Positions 11,327 to 20,348 of a DNA stretch of 64,000 nt are shown here, piece by piece. The position numbers and the translations under genes are program-made. The notes under the pieces were generated by a model. The model saw nothing but the letters and a program-made list of their open reading frames with translations, ran no database searches and was not told the origin of the DNA. The stretch's first letter is position 1, and each line of letters starts with the position of its first letter. The stretch is from Rhynchopus sp. YZ270_cl-10 (lineage: Eukaryota; Euglenozoa; Diplonemea; Diplonemida; Diplonemidae). Location of the stretch: positions 620,001 through 684,000 of the forward strand of contig OZ037909.1 of assembly GCA_964035575.1 (NCBI GenBank). The letters are read 5' to 3'.

Positions 11327-12329
11327 CCCTTTACGGACCGGAGCCACTATAGTGGCTCGGCTAATCCCGCAAAAATCTGGGGGTAGACCTACTACATATT
11401 TCAAATCGATTTTTGTTTCTTTGGAAAGATTTTGTGTCAAATCTTTCAAAATACACCATTTTCGGGGGAAAATACACCCCCCTTCCACACTCACTGACGG
11501 GAGAGATTGGGGGTACCCTCCACTTTTTGGGATTTTCCACATTTTTGACCTGTTTTACCCCTATATCATGCCTTCGAAGGACGAGCCATCTAAGAACGGG
11601 AATTTTGATTTTTGTCGTGGGGAGGAAGAAGAAGAGAAAGAAAAGAAGAAGACGAGCAGGGAAGGAAGGCGCAGATGGGGAAGATGGAGGCGCCGCCGAG
11701 ACTCCACAGGTGTTTGTGATTTTGCGGCCAATGGTGTTCCGGTTCCACAGAATAGCTACATTAACACGGTCAAGGTACAGAGGTACTGGCAGGAGGGCAT
11801 TGTTCGACAACTTCTTCTTGCTTGGGAAACAGGCGGCTGAAAACAGATTACATGTGCGGAGGGATGCGGCGTTCACCTTTGTTCAGCACCATGCCAAGTT
11901 GGCCAAAAGTCCCAAAAGTCCCAACTTTTGTACGGTCTAACCTATGTACAACTACGGTATATCTAGTTGGTAGGTACCTTCTCTCTATGCAGTAAGACAT
12001 TATCTACTAGGACTTTTTGATCGATTTTTTTTTCTTTTGAAAGATTTTGAACCGATCTTTCAAATAAAGCCATTTTCGAACATCGAAAAAACAGGTGCGC
12101 AGCCGGAATATTTTTTCCCCCGAAAATTTTCAGAAAAAAATATCAGCTCTCCTCAATTTTCTATTTTTCATTTTTCTCATTTTATTTCGATTTCTGCTCC
12201 ATTTGAAAGATCTGCTCAAAATCTTTCAATTGCGGCCAGGTACGATCAAAAATATGCATCAGATCACATTTTACTTACGGGAGAGAAAATCATAGCAAAT
12301 CACAAAAAACGGCCACGGTCCGTAAAGGG
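11327..12329. mobile_element. piggyBac-type non-autonomous DNA transposon
   Basis: The 1003-bp element has inverted ends CCCTTTACGGACCG and CGGTCCGTAAAGGG and is flanked on both sides by TTAA (11323-11326 and 12330-12333). TTAA target duplication with CCC-starting ends is diagnostic of the piggyBac superfamily. No complete transposase is present. Inside are three copies of a small palindromic motif (GAAAGATTT...AAATCTTTC) near 11425, 12043 and 12210. An open plus-strand stretch at 11565-11840 has coding-like parts but no motif I recognise. Just inside the left end is a second short palindrome (GAGCCACTATAGTGGCTC). Confidence 0.85.
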
Positions 12330-12452
12330 TTAAAACTCTCCGCTAAGAAAGATTCACATTTTGAGGTTTTTCTTTTTCTCATTCCGAACCGTTACATTTT
12401 TCTATGAATGTACAAAAAAAAAAATCAACTCCATGCCACCCACCACCACCCT

Positions 12453-13967
12453 TCATCCATACTGCTGTAACAGAAGGTCGACCAACACCGAAGGGGAATG
12501 CCTCGCGAACATATCGTTAATCTCACAGAGGCGATGTGGGGCATGCTTTTCGAGGTATGCTGTGACCCATGCTTGGTTGTGTTGATCACGCTCGTTGATC
12601 CGCCTTGGTGGAGAGTGGGATGGGGTACGTTGCCGACCTTCCGATGCAAATACTGGGCTATTGAGGGAACAGGGTTCTGGACGGATACCAACAGATCTTG
12701 CGTCGTTTAAGTGCGATGCGTACCGTTGTCCTTCAACAAGCAATGCATCTGACCCCACCAACGCAACCGGCCTCGCCCACTGCGATACATTGAATGTGTT
12801 ACTGAAGTAAAACGCCTGGCCAGATCGATCCCGCAGCTCTACCCAATCACAGGGCCTCCCAGAGAGTTTACTCAGCAACTCCACCTCACGGTCTCGCCAC
12901 AGCGCTGCCAGCACCGGAGCTGCACCTGCTTTCCCAAAACCCAGCACCTCAGCGATATTCGGGGTAAACACTGAACGCTCCAATGCATAAGCGTCTACCA
13001 GAGTTGGGTAGATATCCTCCACACTGCCTTGCAAATCTTGCAATAAAAAGTCAACATGCCCAACCTTCTGTGGATCCAATTTCGTATAAAATGCGGTTAA
13101 AACTTCACGATGAAACCCTGCATCCGCTGCAGTGATTGTCCCTGCTGGGGAAAAACGTTCTGGTGAAATTGGGGCCGAATAGCTGATATGAGTCGGGGCT
13201 GTCGGAGGAGATGGCGAGGATACACCCGAGATGACATTAAGGAGCTTAACCTGCTCGGTAGGGGTGAGGCCGAGGTCGGCTAGGTCGTCCTCTGTTGCAT
13301 GGCGGAGGGCGACGTCGTCCATTTGGTGTTCGCGGAAGACTTCGGAGTAGTGCATCAACCCTGCGGCATAGAGGACTCCACGCACCTTTGCGCTTAGTGG
13401 TGGGTCCGCTGTCGGTGGTGCAGCCTTTGCCGGGGTGGTGGTGGTGGTGGTGGTGGTGTTGTGGAGGCCTTCTTTGATGTCTTTGATGAGACTGCGGAGT
13501 TCTTTGTTGTCATCTTGGAGAGAGGTGATGGTGCGCATGAGTTCTGCTGGGATTTGGGGTGGGCTAGGAGGTGCGCGGCGTCTGGGTGAGGCTGCAGCGG
13601 CTGCTGCTGCGGCTGTGGTTGTGGAGAGGGTTTGGAGACTGCGTTTGCGTTCAGCGAGAAGCGCATCTTCGCGTTGGCGAAGGTCCGCTTCGTGGCGATC
13701 GATGTCGCGTTCACGACGTTGCAGACGGTCTTCAGAATCGGCAAGTAGGGCGCGTTCCCGATCGTTCTGTTGAGCATCCCGCATGCGTCGTACGCTGTCA
13801 TCAGTTCTCTCCTGATCCACCCTCCGCAGCCACGCCTCTGCATCAGCAGCCCCTGCCCGCCCCACTCCATCCGTCTCAGCCACAGCCCGATGATACTGCT
13901 GCATCATATACGGCACTTCCTGCGCCGCCTTCATAGGGTATCCTGCATAAGGCGAAGACGGATCCAT
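12453..13967 (-). CDS. SAM and WW domain protein with coiled coil
   Basis: 504 aa, one exon. I chose the Met at 13967 over one 52 codons upstream because the upstream stretch is Pro/His/Leu-rich, non-globular and looks like leader sequence. Residues 75-170 are strongly helical (Arg/Glu/Asp-rich). Residues about 192-250 form a SAM domain (KVRGVLYAAGLMHYSEVF ... DLADLGLTPTEQVKLLNVI). Residues 374-400 form a WW domain, with Trp374, an aromatic pair (FYF) and Trp397 before Ala-Arg-Pro. SAM domains oligomerise and WW domains bind Pro-rich peptides, so an adaptor or scaffold role follows. Partners are unknown, though Pro-rich proteins are encoded on both sides. The C-terminal 40 residues look like a conserved helical end. 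Confidence 0.8.
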   Translation of the reverse strand: MDPSSPYAGYPMKAAQEVPYMMQQYHRAVAETDGVGRAGAADAEAWLRRVDQERTDDSVRRMRDAQQNDRERALLADSEDRLQRRERDIDRHEADLRQREDALLAERKRSLQTLSTTTAAAAAAAASPRRRAPPSPPQIPAELMRTITSLQDDNKELRSLIKDIKEGLHNTTTTTTTTPAKAAPPTADPPLSAKVRGVLYAAGLMHYSEVFREHQMDDVALRHATEDDLADLGLTPTEQVKLLNVISGVSSPSPPTAPTHISYSAPISPERFSPAGTITAADAGFHREVLTAFYTKLDPQKVGHVDFLLQDLQGSVEDIYPTLVDAYALERSVFTPNIAEVLGFGKAGAAPVLAALWRDREVELLSKLSGRPCDWVELRDRSGQAFYFSNTFNVSQWARPVALVGSDALLVEGQRYASHLNDARSVGIRPEPCSLNSPVFASEGRQRTPSHSPPRRINERDQHNQAWVTAYLEKHAPHRLCEINDMFARHSPSVLVDLLLQQYG

Positions 13968-14465
13968 TGCAAGAGGGGATTGCTGTGGAGGGAGAAGAGG
14001 GGAGGGGAGGGGGTGGTGAAAAGGATGTTGGAGTATTTGTATGAGATGAGCGGGGAGGAGGGCGGGGAAGGCCAGTGGGCTAGTGGGGTACAACACCCCC
14101 ACCTGGGGGGGAGGGAAATGCACACCAGGAAATTCCCAGGATGCCTACGTAAAAGAAGACAATTGAACCCAAAAAGTGTGTTTGCCCAGGAGAGGAAAAC
14201 TACTACTTCCGCAACGAGGATCGAGGCAGCCGGAAGAAGCCTCGAAGGGTCCATCCGTGTTATATGAAAATTTCTGGCAAAAGGGCGCAAATACAGAAAC
14301 AAAACTATCCTTTGCAAACCGCATGACAGTGTTGAGGGACTTGCGTGACGCTGACCATTGTCCTCAGGATCATCATGCTGCACAATTTTCTGGAAACCCA
14401 AAAAAAATTTTACATCAGTGCGCGATAAACTTCTTTTTGGTCGAAAGTGGGTCTTGTCAAGCGAC
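13968..14465. other. Intergenic, mixed sequence, possible transposon debris
   Basis: Upstream of the SAM-WW gene. Purine-rich near 13980-14110, then sequence that may be the eroded 5' part of the hAT remnant that follows. No supported gene. Confidence 0.4.
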
Positions 14466-14990
14466 GTTATTTTGGCAGCAAAGAAGTGGAGAAAAGGGCT
14501 GACCACTGTGAGGAGGGAGCAGTTGAAGCGCTGGGAAAACAGAGGGGGCGAGTACAAATCGGCGAACCTCTTGTCGGCGAATGCGACCAGTGACGAGCGC
14601 AGAGAATCGTTGATATTACTTGGGGGGCAGTTGGTACTAAGAACGTGGAAGGGTTCAGTGCACTCGCCGACGCCTTCGGTGGTTGTCCATAGCTGGAGGT
14701 GATCCCCACGATGCTGCTATTGAACATTGCAAGTCGCAAATGGGGATACTCTCGCACAGGTTTTGGAGGCTGTGGTCGTGCACCTCCCGTCTTCGGTTGT
14801 TGTTGAACGAGGATTCTCTCTCCTGTACCACATTTACGCAAAGAGACGCCACCGCCTTTCTCACAGCACTATTGAGAAGCTGATGATTATTCACAAACAG
14901 GCACCCGAGTTTAACACCGAAGAGATGGGGAATATTCTTGAACACGCTGTTGCCCTGTTTCTCAGCAACAAACGTCAGGTTCAAGGAACG
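14466..14990 (+). pseudogene. hAT transposase remnant, C-terminal dimerisation region
   Basis: The plus-strand frame at 14760-14985 encodes VLEAVVVHLPSSVVVERGFS, then LLYHIYAKRRHRLSH and IEKLMIIHKQAPEF. This matches the pattern of the hAT family C-terminal dimerisation region (xERxFS ... KKRNRLSPET ... LLFI). Coding-like sequence upstream to about 14466 is in other frames, so the gene is broken. This is the only DNA-transposase remnant I can assign to a family in the window. The neighbouring element at 15028-15689 carries hAT-type ends, but the remnant lies outside those ends. Confidence 0.6.
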
Positions 14991-15027
14991 AGAGTTTCTT
15001 TTCTTTTTTTTTTTTTTTGCCAAAAAG

Positions 15028-15689
15028 CAGGGCATTATATAGGTTTCGGGGGTTTTCGCTGAAACTCGGTCAAAACTCGGGTCCCCACCTTAGCTCAAGT
15101 TGGGGGCCTCCGGCGGAATGTGAGAATTCCTCGGAGTTCGGCATATTTGTGCCAGGCACACGTGGTACACGAATTATCAGTAACCTCAGTACATTCACAA
15201 AAGAAACGGCGGTCATGGCACCCAAGCGAAGCCACGGTACGCAACATTTCTAAAAAATGTTGACATAAATGTCACTGTCATTGGTAATTATCGTCAGTTT
15301 CCGTAAATTTTACTTCCATATTTTGCTGAAACAAAAGTTTCTGGCGAAGCCACGGTACGCAACATTTCAAAAAAATGCGCAGAAGGGTGGCTGCAAGCTT
15401 GCGCCGCAGGCGCACGGTACGCTACTTTTTTATTTTCGTCGTGCTGCATGCTTCGTTTTCCTTCGGCGTTTGGCCAATCGAGTCGCGTTCTGGCTGTGAC
15501 GGGGTCACTTTGTTCATGAGGCCATTTCTGGTCACTCTCAGAGGCTCGTGTGAGGTACCAAAGAAAACCGATTTTTTCCCCCAAGATTTATCATTTTTTT
15601 TTTTTAATTTGGCCTGACCGAGTTTTAGTTAAGGCTTGCTGTAAACTCGGTCAGGCTGACCGAGTTTTACCCCACTATATAATACCCTG
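15028..15689. mobile_element. hAT-type non-autonomous element with 8-bp TSD
   Basis: A 662-bp element whose ends read CAGGGCATTATATAG and CTATATAATACCCTG. An identical 8-bp duplication, CCAAAAAG, flanks it at 15020-15027 and 15690-15697. Eight-bp duplications and CAGGG ends are typical of hAT. Inside both ends lies the motif AAACTCGGTCA, and near the right end a perfect 12-bp palindrome arm pair (CTGACCGAGTTT at 15618). The core holds CACGGTACGCAACATTTC twice and a GC palindrome. No ORF of note. It ends about 30 bp from the stop of the next gene's open frame. Confidence 0.9.
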
Positions 15690-15718
15690 CCAAAAAGAAA
15701 GAAATTGGACGTGGTATT

Positions 15719-16747
15719 CTAAAAATTTTCGGGGGGAAATGACATATTTAGCGAGAAGTATGGGGGTTTGCATACCAGCTGTGCGCCTGCTGGTGCGGCC
15801 TGAGCTGCTGGTATGTGACCTGCTGTCGGCACGGCACCTACAGGCACGGCAGCCACACCCACCCCTGCAGTGCCTGCCGGCACTGCAGGGGTGGGTGTGG
15901 CGATGCTGTCCATCGCCGCCACCGGAGGGGCGGCTGGTGGTGTGGGCACCTCCTTCCCCTTCCCCTTCTCCTTCTCCTTCTCCTTCTCCTTCTCCTTCCC
16001 CTTCCCCTTCCCCTTCCCCTTCCCCTTCTCCTTCTCCTTCCCCTCATCGTCCTTCTCCTTCTCCTTCTCCTTCTCCTTCTCCTTCTTCTTTGGTGCTTCT
16101 TCTCCACCTGCACCTGCACCTGCCTCACCTGCCGGCTTCGCGGGCGATGGTGCTGGTGGCGGCACCTGCTTCCCTGCCGCTGCCGACGCCTCTGCTGCTG
16201 CTGCCGTTGGTGCTGGTGGTGGCGTTGGCTTTCCGGGCTTTCCTTCTGGTTTTGAACGCGGCTTTCCTTCGGCTGGCTTTACAGGCTTTCCTTCTGCCGG
16301 CTTTACAGACTTTCCTTCTGCCGGCTTTACAGGCTTTCCTTCTGCCGGCTTTACGGGCTTTCCTTCGGCCGGCTTTGCTGCTGGCTTTGCCGCGGGTTCC
16401 TTCCCAGGAAGCTTGGACGGCTCCCCCTTGGCAACTTCGACGTACACAACATCCATGACCTTGAGGCCCAGATCTTTGATAGACTTGGACAGGTCCAGCA
16501 CATCTCCAGTCGGCTTCTTGTTCTCGCACTTCCGCACTGTGTACCGCCACTTCATTGCAGGGTCTGAAGGGTCCGGCTTCTTCGTCGACGACGCAAACCC
16601 TGCCAGCGTCGACACCACGTTCATCACTGTGTCTCCCATGGGCTTCGGGTGCATGGGCACTGCCCAAAAGATATACCCCTTGTCATTCTTATCAGACGCC
16701 TTCACCTTTTCAAAGGCCTCCTGGCCATATACCTGAATCATCACCAT
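15719..16747 (-). CDS. Lys/Pro/Ala-rich repeat protein, 3' end unresolved
   Basis: The first 115 residues look globular (MVMIQVYGQEAFEKVKAS ... FWAVPMHPKPMGDTVMN ... LKVMDVVYVEVAKGEP); no family recognised. Then come about five tandem repeats of KPAEGKPV near 130-170, a Pro/Ala region, and a highly charged Lys/Glu then Lys/Gly stretch (KEKEKEKEKG) near 225-275. A likely donor (CTG then GTATGC) at 15775 suggests the first exon ends at 15776 after 324 codons. The 17 codons from there to the stop at 15719 would then be intron read-through. The next exon is not identified; it could lie beyond the hAT element. Low complexity suggests a disordered structural protein. Confidence 0.7.
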   Translation of the reverse strand: MVMIQVYGQEAFEKVKASDKNDKGYIFWAVPMHPKPMGDTVMNVVSTLAGFASSTKKPDPSDPAMKWRYTVRKCENKKPTGDVLDLSKSIKDLGLKVMDVVYVEVAKGEPSKLPGKEPAAKPAAKPAEGKPVKPAEGKPVKPAEGKSVKPAEGKPVKPAEGKPRSKPEGKPGKPTPPPAPTAAAAEASAAAGKQVPPPAPSPAKPAGEAGAGAGGEEAPKKKEKEKEKEKEKDDEGKEKEKGKGKGKGKGKEKEKEKEKEKGKGKEVPTPPAAPPVAAMDSIATPTPAVPAGTAGVGVAAVPVGAVPTAGHIPAAQAAPAGAQLVCKPPYFSLNMSFPPENF

Positions 16748-16904
16748 TTTTCCGATCTACACGAAGGGGGAGGCGAGAGAGACTCACCCAGATAAAGGGG
16801 ATACAAAGGGTGGGATGGGAATAAGAGGATCCCCTCGAGGCAGGGGTTAAGTTAGGGCGGGTTTCTGGGTTTTCAAAACCCGGTTTCCGGGTTATCGGGT
16901 TTTT
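16748..16904. other. 5' flank with GGGTTT palindromes
   Basis: Upstream region of the Lys/Pro/Ala-rich gene. Between 16860 and 16902 are overlapping GGGTTT/AAACCC palindromes, such as GGGTTTTCAAAACCC. Confidence 0.4.
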
Positions 16905-17264
16905 TGAGGTGATCCAGTCTCACGCTTTTTCACACATTTTCACATGGTTTCACACATTTTCACATGGTTTCACGGTGTGAAAAAGTGTGTACGAAAGTGA
17001 AAAAAAAACTGCTTCACGCACTCTGAGTGGATTCCTCCAGAAAAAAAACTTGGTGTTTTCACATGGTTTCACATGGTTTCACATGGTTTCACATGGTTTC
17101 ACATGGTTTCACATGGTTTCACATGGTTTCACATATTTTCACTTGGTTTCACACATTTTCACATGGTTTCACATATTTTCACCTTGGTTTCACACGTTTT
17201 CACTTATTTTCACATGTTTTCACGGTGTGAAAAAGTGTGGAAAAGTGTGCGCTGGATCACCTCA
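16905..17264. mobile_element. 360-bp TIR element built of TTTCACA decamers
   Basis: Ends are TGAGGTGATCCAG and CTGGATCACCTCA, an exact 13-bp inverted pair. Just inside both are TTTTTCACAC-like sequences and a repeated CACGGTGTGAAAAAGTGTG. The middle (17062-17200) is a tandem array of the decamer CATGGTTTCA, with variants. No coding capacity. A foldback or MITE is likely; the superfamily is not clear (a TTT target duplication is possible). Confidence 0.65.
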
Positions 17265-17265
17265 T

Positions 17266-17316
17266 TTCAGGGGCTCCGCTACCGTATAAAGTTCTGTTGC
17301 GGCGCAACAGAAGTCT
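17266..17316 (+). repeat. Short paired hairpins, copy 1
   Basis: GGGGCTCCGCTACCG, then AAAGTTCTGTTG, a 5-nt loop and CAACAGAA. The same module, more complete, is at 19190-19262, and part of it is at 19494-19520. Confidence 0.5.
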
Positions 17317-17345
17317 GGAAAAAAGAAAAAAAAAAAAAAAAAAAA

Positions 17346-17785
17346 ACAAGTAATTGCTATCGGAAAAAAAACGGGGTGTGATGTGGAACTCCATCCTGTA
17401 GAAATAATCTACAGCACGCCCAGCATTCTGCTCTTCTGCAGGTATGCTAACGCTCTTCGTACACTGCCAGACCCACTGGGACGCCAGCATCTGAAACGTT
17501 CCAGAAGGGGGGCTGTCCTCTTCGTCCAGCACCATCTGCTCGATAGCGTTGTTGGACGTCGGCTCGGCAGGCTCGGCGTGTTCCAGCTCGTTTTTGTCCA
17601 CAGGCTCCCCACATTGTCGTCGTCGTTAGAGCAGTGCGGAAGGAACACAGAATGCACAGACTACAACACATCGATCACACCAGGCGCATCAGCACCTCCA
17701 GCAAATCGCCAGGATGCTACAGTGGTTTCGAAAATCGCGCGGAGTTTTCCACAGCACACCCCGTTTTATCTTAGCAATTACTTGT
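17346..17785. mobile_element. 440-bp element with long inverted ends
   Basis: ACAAGTAATTGCTA at the left and TAGCAATTACTTGT at the right are exact complements. Imperfect pairing continues into AACGGGGTGTG. The interior encodes on the minus strand an open, acidic, coding-like stretch (17601 to about 17350; DEEDSPPSGTFQMLASQWV) that I cannot assign. It could be a transposase scrap or a captured gene piece. Confidence 0.5.
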
Positions 17786-17924
17786 CCTTGTTGTTATTGT
17801 TGTTTTCAACCACCTTCCTTCAACCCTTGTAGGGATCAGTTGTTATTTTTTTCGCGAAAACGTGAAATTATACATTTCAAGAGAACAAATTAAAAAGGTT
17901 CCTTATTTGCATTTTTGGGATCCG

Positions 17925-18075
17925 TCCGTGCAGTGGTGGGGTCAATCTCGAAAATTGGACAATTTTTTTACCACTTAAATTTTGAGAAATATGAGCCCGG
18001 TTCCTTATACGTGGGGCCCATTTTTGGCTAAAATTTTCCTCAAAATCTGGTTTTGTAAAATTGACCCTTTACTCC
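17925..18075 (-). repeat. H repeat (GACCCCACCAC family), single copy
   Basis: In reverse complement this matches 57780-57940: a GGGCCCCACGTAT segment, a GGGCTCATATTT segment, then AATTTTCGAGATTGACCCC. It is an isolated copy outside the 57-58 kb element. Confidence 0.65.
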
Positions 18076-18236
18076 CCCCCCACATCGATTTCAATACTAT
18101 ACCTTACTTCACCTACGGTTGCCCTTACAGGGGGGGTGAAGGAAGGTAAGTTGAAAACCTCTGTACTTCATTGTGGAGTCCCCCATACAGGAGGAAGGGA
18201 GGGGGTTCGCCCTCTCCCACCATACTACACGCGAAT

Positions 18237-18686
18237 ATGACTCTCCTTTTAAGGAGATATGATATGGCGATTGCTCAGGCGCGGGCTATGACGGCTGAAG
18301 CGATGACTGAGGATGAGTGGTGTGATGCGGCCGACCTGGTGTCAGCTGCATGCACTCTATCGGGGCTGATCTCGCAGCTCACGATAGAGGTGGCAGAAGA
18401 GGAAACGGCGGTGCAACCGCCACATGACGTGACACCGCGGGCCGTAGCGCTTGCGATGTTGGTGCGAGCAGCAGCAGCGACTTGCACCGAAGACGAGACA
18501 CCCGGCGCCTGCTTCCCCGCAGGAGCCACAACAACAGCGACCCCCACCATGACGTGCACCACCGGTGGGAAGGTCAAGACGCCTCACAAGGCGCTGAAGA
18601 ACAAGCCCCCGCCGCCGCCCCCACCCGACCGTGGGTTGACTGCAGCCAGCCGCCCAATCGAGACTGGACGACGACGACCGCCATGA
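18237..18686 (+). CDS. Plus-strand ORF, hypothetical
   Basis: Starting at the second Met (18237) this gives 149 aa; the open frame reaches back to 18171. The first 90 residues are Ala/Thr/Glu-rich and helix-prone (YDMAIAQARAMTAEAMTEDE, then DLVSAACTLSGLISQLTIEV). The end is Thr-rich, then has eight or so prolines and basic residues. The GC content is clearly above its flanks, as for real genes here. It is the only gene-like frame on the plus strand outside transposon remains, and it sits between repeats with an S1 SINE six bases past its stop. It may be a captured gene fragment or a cargo ORF. No family recognised. Confidence 0.4.
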   Translation: MTLLLRRYDMAIAQARAMTAEAMTEDEWCDAADLVSAACTLSGLISQLTIEVAEEETAVQPPHDVTPRAVALAMLVRAAAATCTEDETPGACFPAGATTTATPTMTCTTGGKVKTPHKALKNKPPPPPPPDRGLTAASRPIETGRRRPP

Positions 18687-18691
18687 GCATT

Positions 18692-18791
18692 GCATGGAGT
18701 AACTCCGGCATCACTTAGACGCGTGTAGTATAGTGGAGTTCATCTTCGGGTGTCTACACTAAAACAACCAAGTTTTCAAAAAAAAAAAAAA
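18692..18791 (+). repeat. S1 mini-SINE, full-length copy
   Basis: Longest S1 form: GCATGGAGTAACTCCGGCAT, a spacer, the A-box match TAGTATAGTGG, TTCGGGTGTCTACACTAA, then AAGTTTTC and a poly(A) tail. Aligns over about 95 bp with 38548-38643. Confidence 0.75.
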
Positions 18792-18859
18792 TCCCATGGT
18801 TGAACCACGGGAGTACCATGGGGAACTGGGTTGCTGACTGCACCATCCAGACTGTACCT

Positions 18860-19030
18860 CAAAAATTTTTTTTTGCCTGCGGCGCCATTTTCCCTTTTTT
18901 GCTCCGCAAAAAAGGGTTCGGTGTGTGACTCTGTGCTGTAAAAAGCTAGATTTTTACACCGTACCCGAATTTTTTTTTCGCCTGCGGCGCCATTTGGTTG
19001 ATTTTTTTTTTGCTCCGCAAAAAAAAATAC
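18860..19030. repeat. Two direct copies of a CCTGCGGCGCCA / TTGCTCCGCAAAA hairpin
   Basis: At 18867-18914 and 18969-19027. Each pairs TTTTTTGC...GCAAAAAA around a GGCGCC core. Low-complexity T and A runs flank both. Confidence 0.5.
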
Positions 19031-19189
19031 AGTTCCCTATGTCCCAATGTCCTGGTCAGCAGTGCTGAAAAATTTTTGGGCACAAAAACAAGCTGACCCC
19101 CCAATCTTGAAATCTGGATTCCTGGATAAGACACTGGCGCAGGGTGAAAAAAAATCCTCGCAACAGAACTCAAAAAAAATCTGAAAACG

Positions 19190-19262
19190 TAGCGGAGGGG
19201 CTGATCTAAATCAGGCACTCCGCTAGGTACTAAAGTTCTGTTGATTGTCAACAGAACTTTTT
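19190..19262 (+). repeat. Short paired hairpins, copy 2
   Basis: Hairpin one: AGCGGAG..GCTGAT, loop, ATCAGG..CTCCGCT. Hairpin two: AAAGTTCTGTTGA, loop, CAACAGAACTTT. Both stems are nearly perfect. Compare 17266-17316. Confidence 0.6.
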
Positions 19263-19626
19263 GAAAATGGGGAAAAAAAGAAAAAAAAAAAAAGTTCTGC
19301 TGAGTGGTTCAGACCCGTTCTACCTGTCAAAAAAGCTCAGGAGAAGAAGATATGGAGAGGTGAGTGCTCAAACGTCCCAAAAAAGTCAAAATCGGGCGTT
19401 GGTAAAAAAAAAAGTTGCGTACCGTGCGCCTGCGGTGCAAGCATGTACCCCACCAACGTGGACCATCAACAGAATATTTTCAAAATCGGAAATCCTAGCG
19501 GAGAGCCTGATCTAAATGGCGTATAAAAAAAAAAAAAAATGGCACTTTTTAAATGTTTTATTCTCTCGCACTGAAGGGGAGAGGTGTTGTGGAGGGGAGC
19601 AAGAAAGATAGAACACAAAAAAAGGT

Positions 19627-19678
19627 TGATTTGAAATACAAAAGCCCTCTCATGAACAGTGTACCTCAAAAAAAAAAA
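19627..19678 (+). repeat. S3 mini-repeat with poly(A) tail
   Basis: TTGAAATACAAAAGCCCTCT, then ACAGTGTACCTC and 13 A. The A tail marks this family as retroposed. An S2 copy follows directly. Confidence 0.65.
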
Positions 19679-19720
19679 AATGGTAAGACGATCCTAAGCG
19701 CAGTGCTTAGTCATCAAGGG
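19679..19720 (+). repeat. S2 hairpin mini-repeat
   Basis: TGGTAAGACGATCCTAAGC, a short loop, GCTTAGTCATCA. The inner stem CTAAGC/GCTTAG is perfect. Confidence 0.6.
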
Positions 19721-20348
19721 GGGAGGGTTGAAAAGGGGACGTTTGTTGAATAAAACATTTTCTACAAAATTTTAAAAAAGAGTTGAAAAGTGCAAAATGC
19801 CTCACCGTACATTAGACGCAATCGCTACTTCTCTGCGGGGGTTATCGAAACCCCAGAGGGCACTTCATTAAGCATGCACACGGTTACCACGAGGGAGGTC
19901 GTACGCTATTATACGCTATTCTTCGTCCACGTTTGCGAAAAAGAGTCTATCCGCTCACTAAGCAGCAGCCCTCAGCCCTGACACCACCTCTAAATCCGCA
20001 GCAAAGCTCAACACAAAGTCACGTCGCGAAGTTCCTTTACTCCCCTCAAGGTCCCCACACCCAGGAATTTGCCGCCAACGTTATACCCTCACGGGAGTCA
20101 TTCCAAAAAAAAAAAACCCCCCACCTCTCCACCTCTCGAGGTGTCTACACAACGTTATCATTTTTTTTTCAAAGAACGTAAAAAAACTAAACTCGACTCT
20201 CCCCACCCCCCAACCCAGACGAAAAGGCACCTTTATGTCTGGCCCCAACCTTATCCCTGGGGTTAGCCTTTAAACCAAACCCGAATTTGGTTTTTTTATT
20301 TGTGTTATTTTTTTTCCCCTTATGCTCTTCCTCTCTCCTTATTTCCCC
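19721..20348. other. Intergenic, no gene seen
   Basis: AT-rich downstream of MOB4 with pyrimidine-rich stretches near 20280-20350. Short open frames do not look conserved. Confidence 0.45.

Noticed and set aside
11352-11940. Plus-strand frames inside the piggyBac-type element as a transposase
   Set aside because: No DDD catalytic region or Cys-rich C-terminal finger of piggyBac transposases could be seen; composition is low complexity.
14467-14841. Minus-strand frame opposite the hAT remnant
   Set aside because: The plus-strand frame matches the hAT dimerisation pattern; the minus frame has no recognisable feature.
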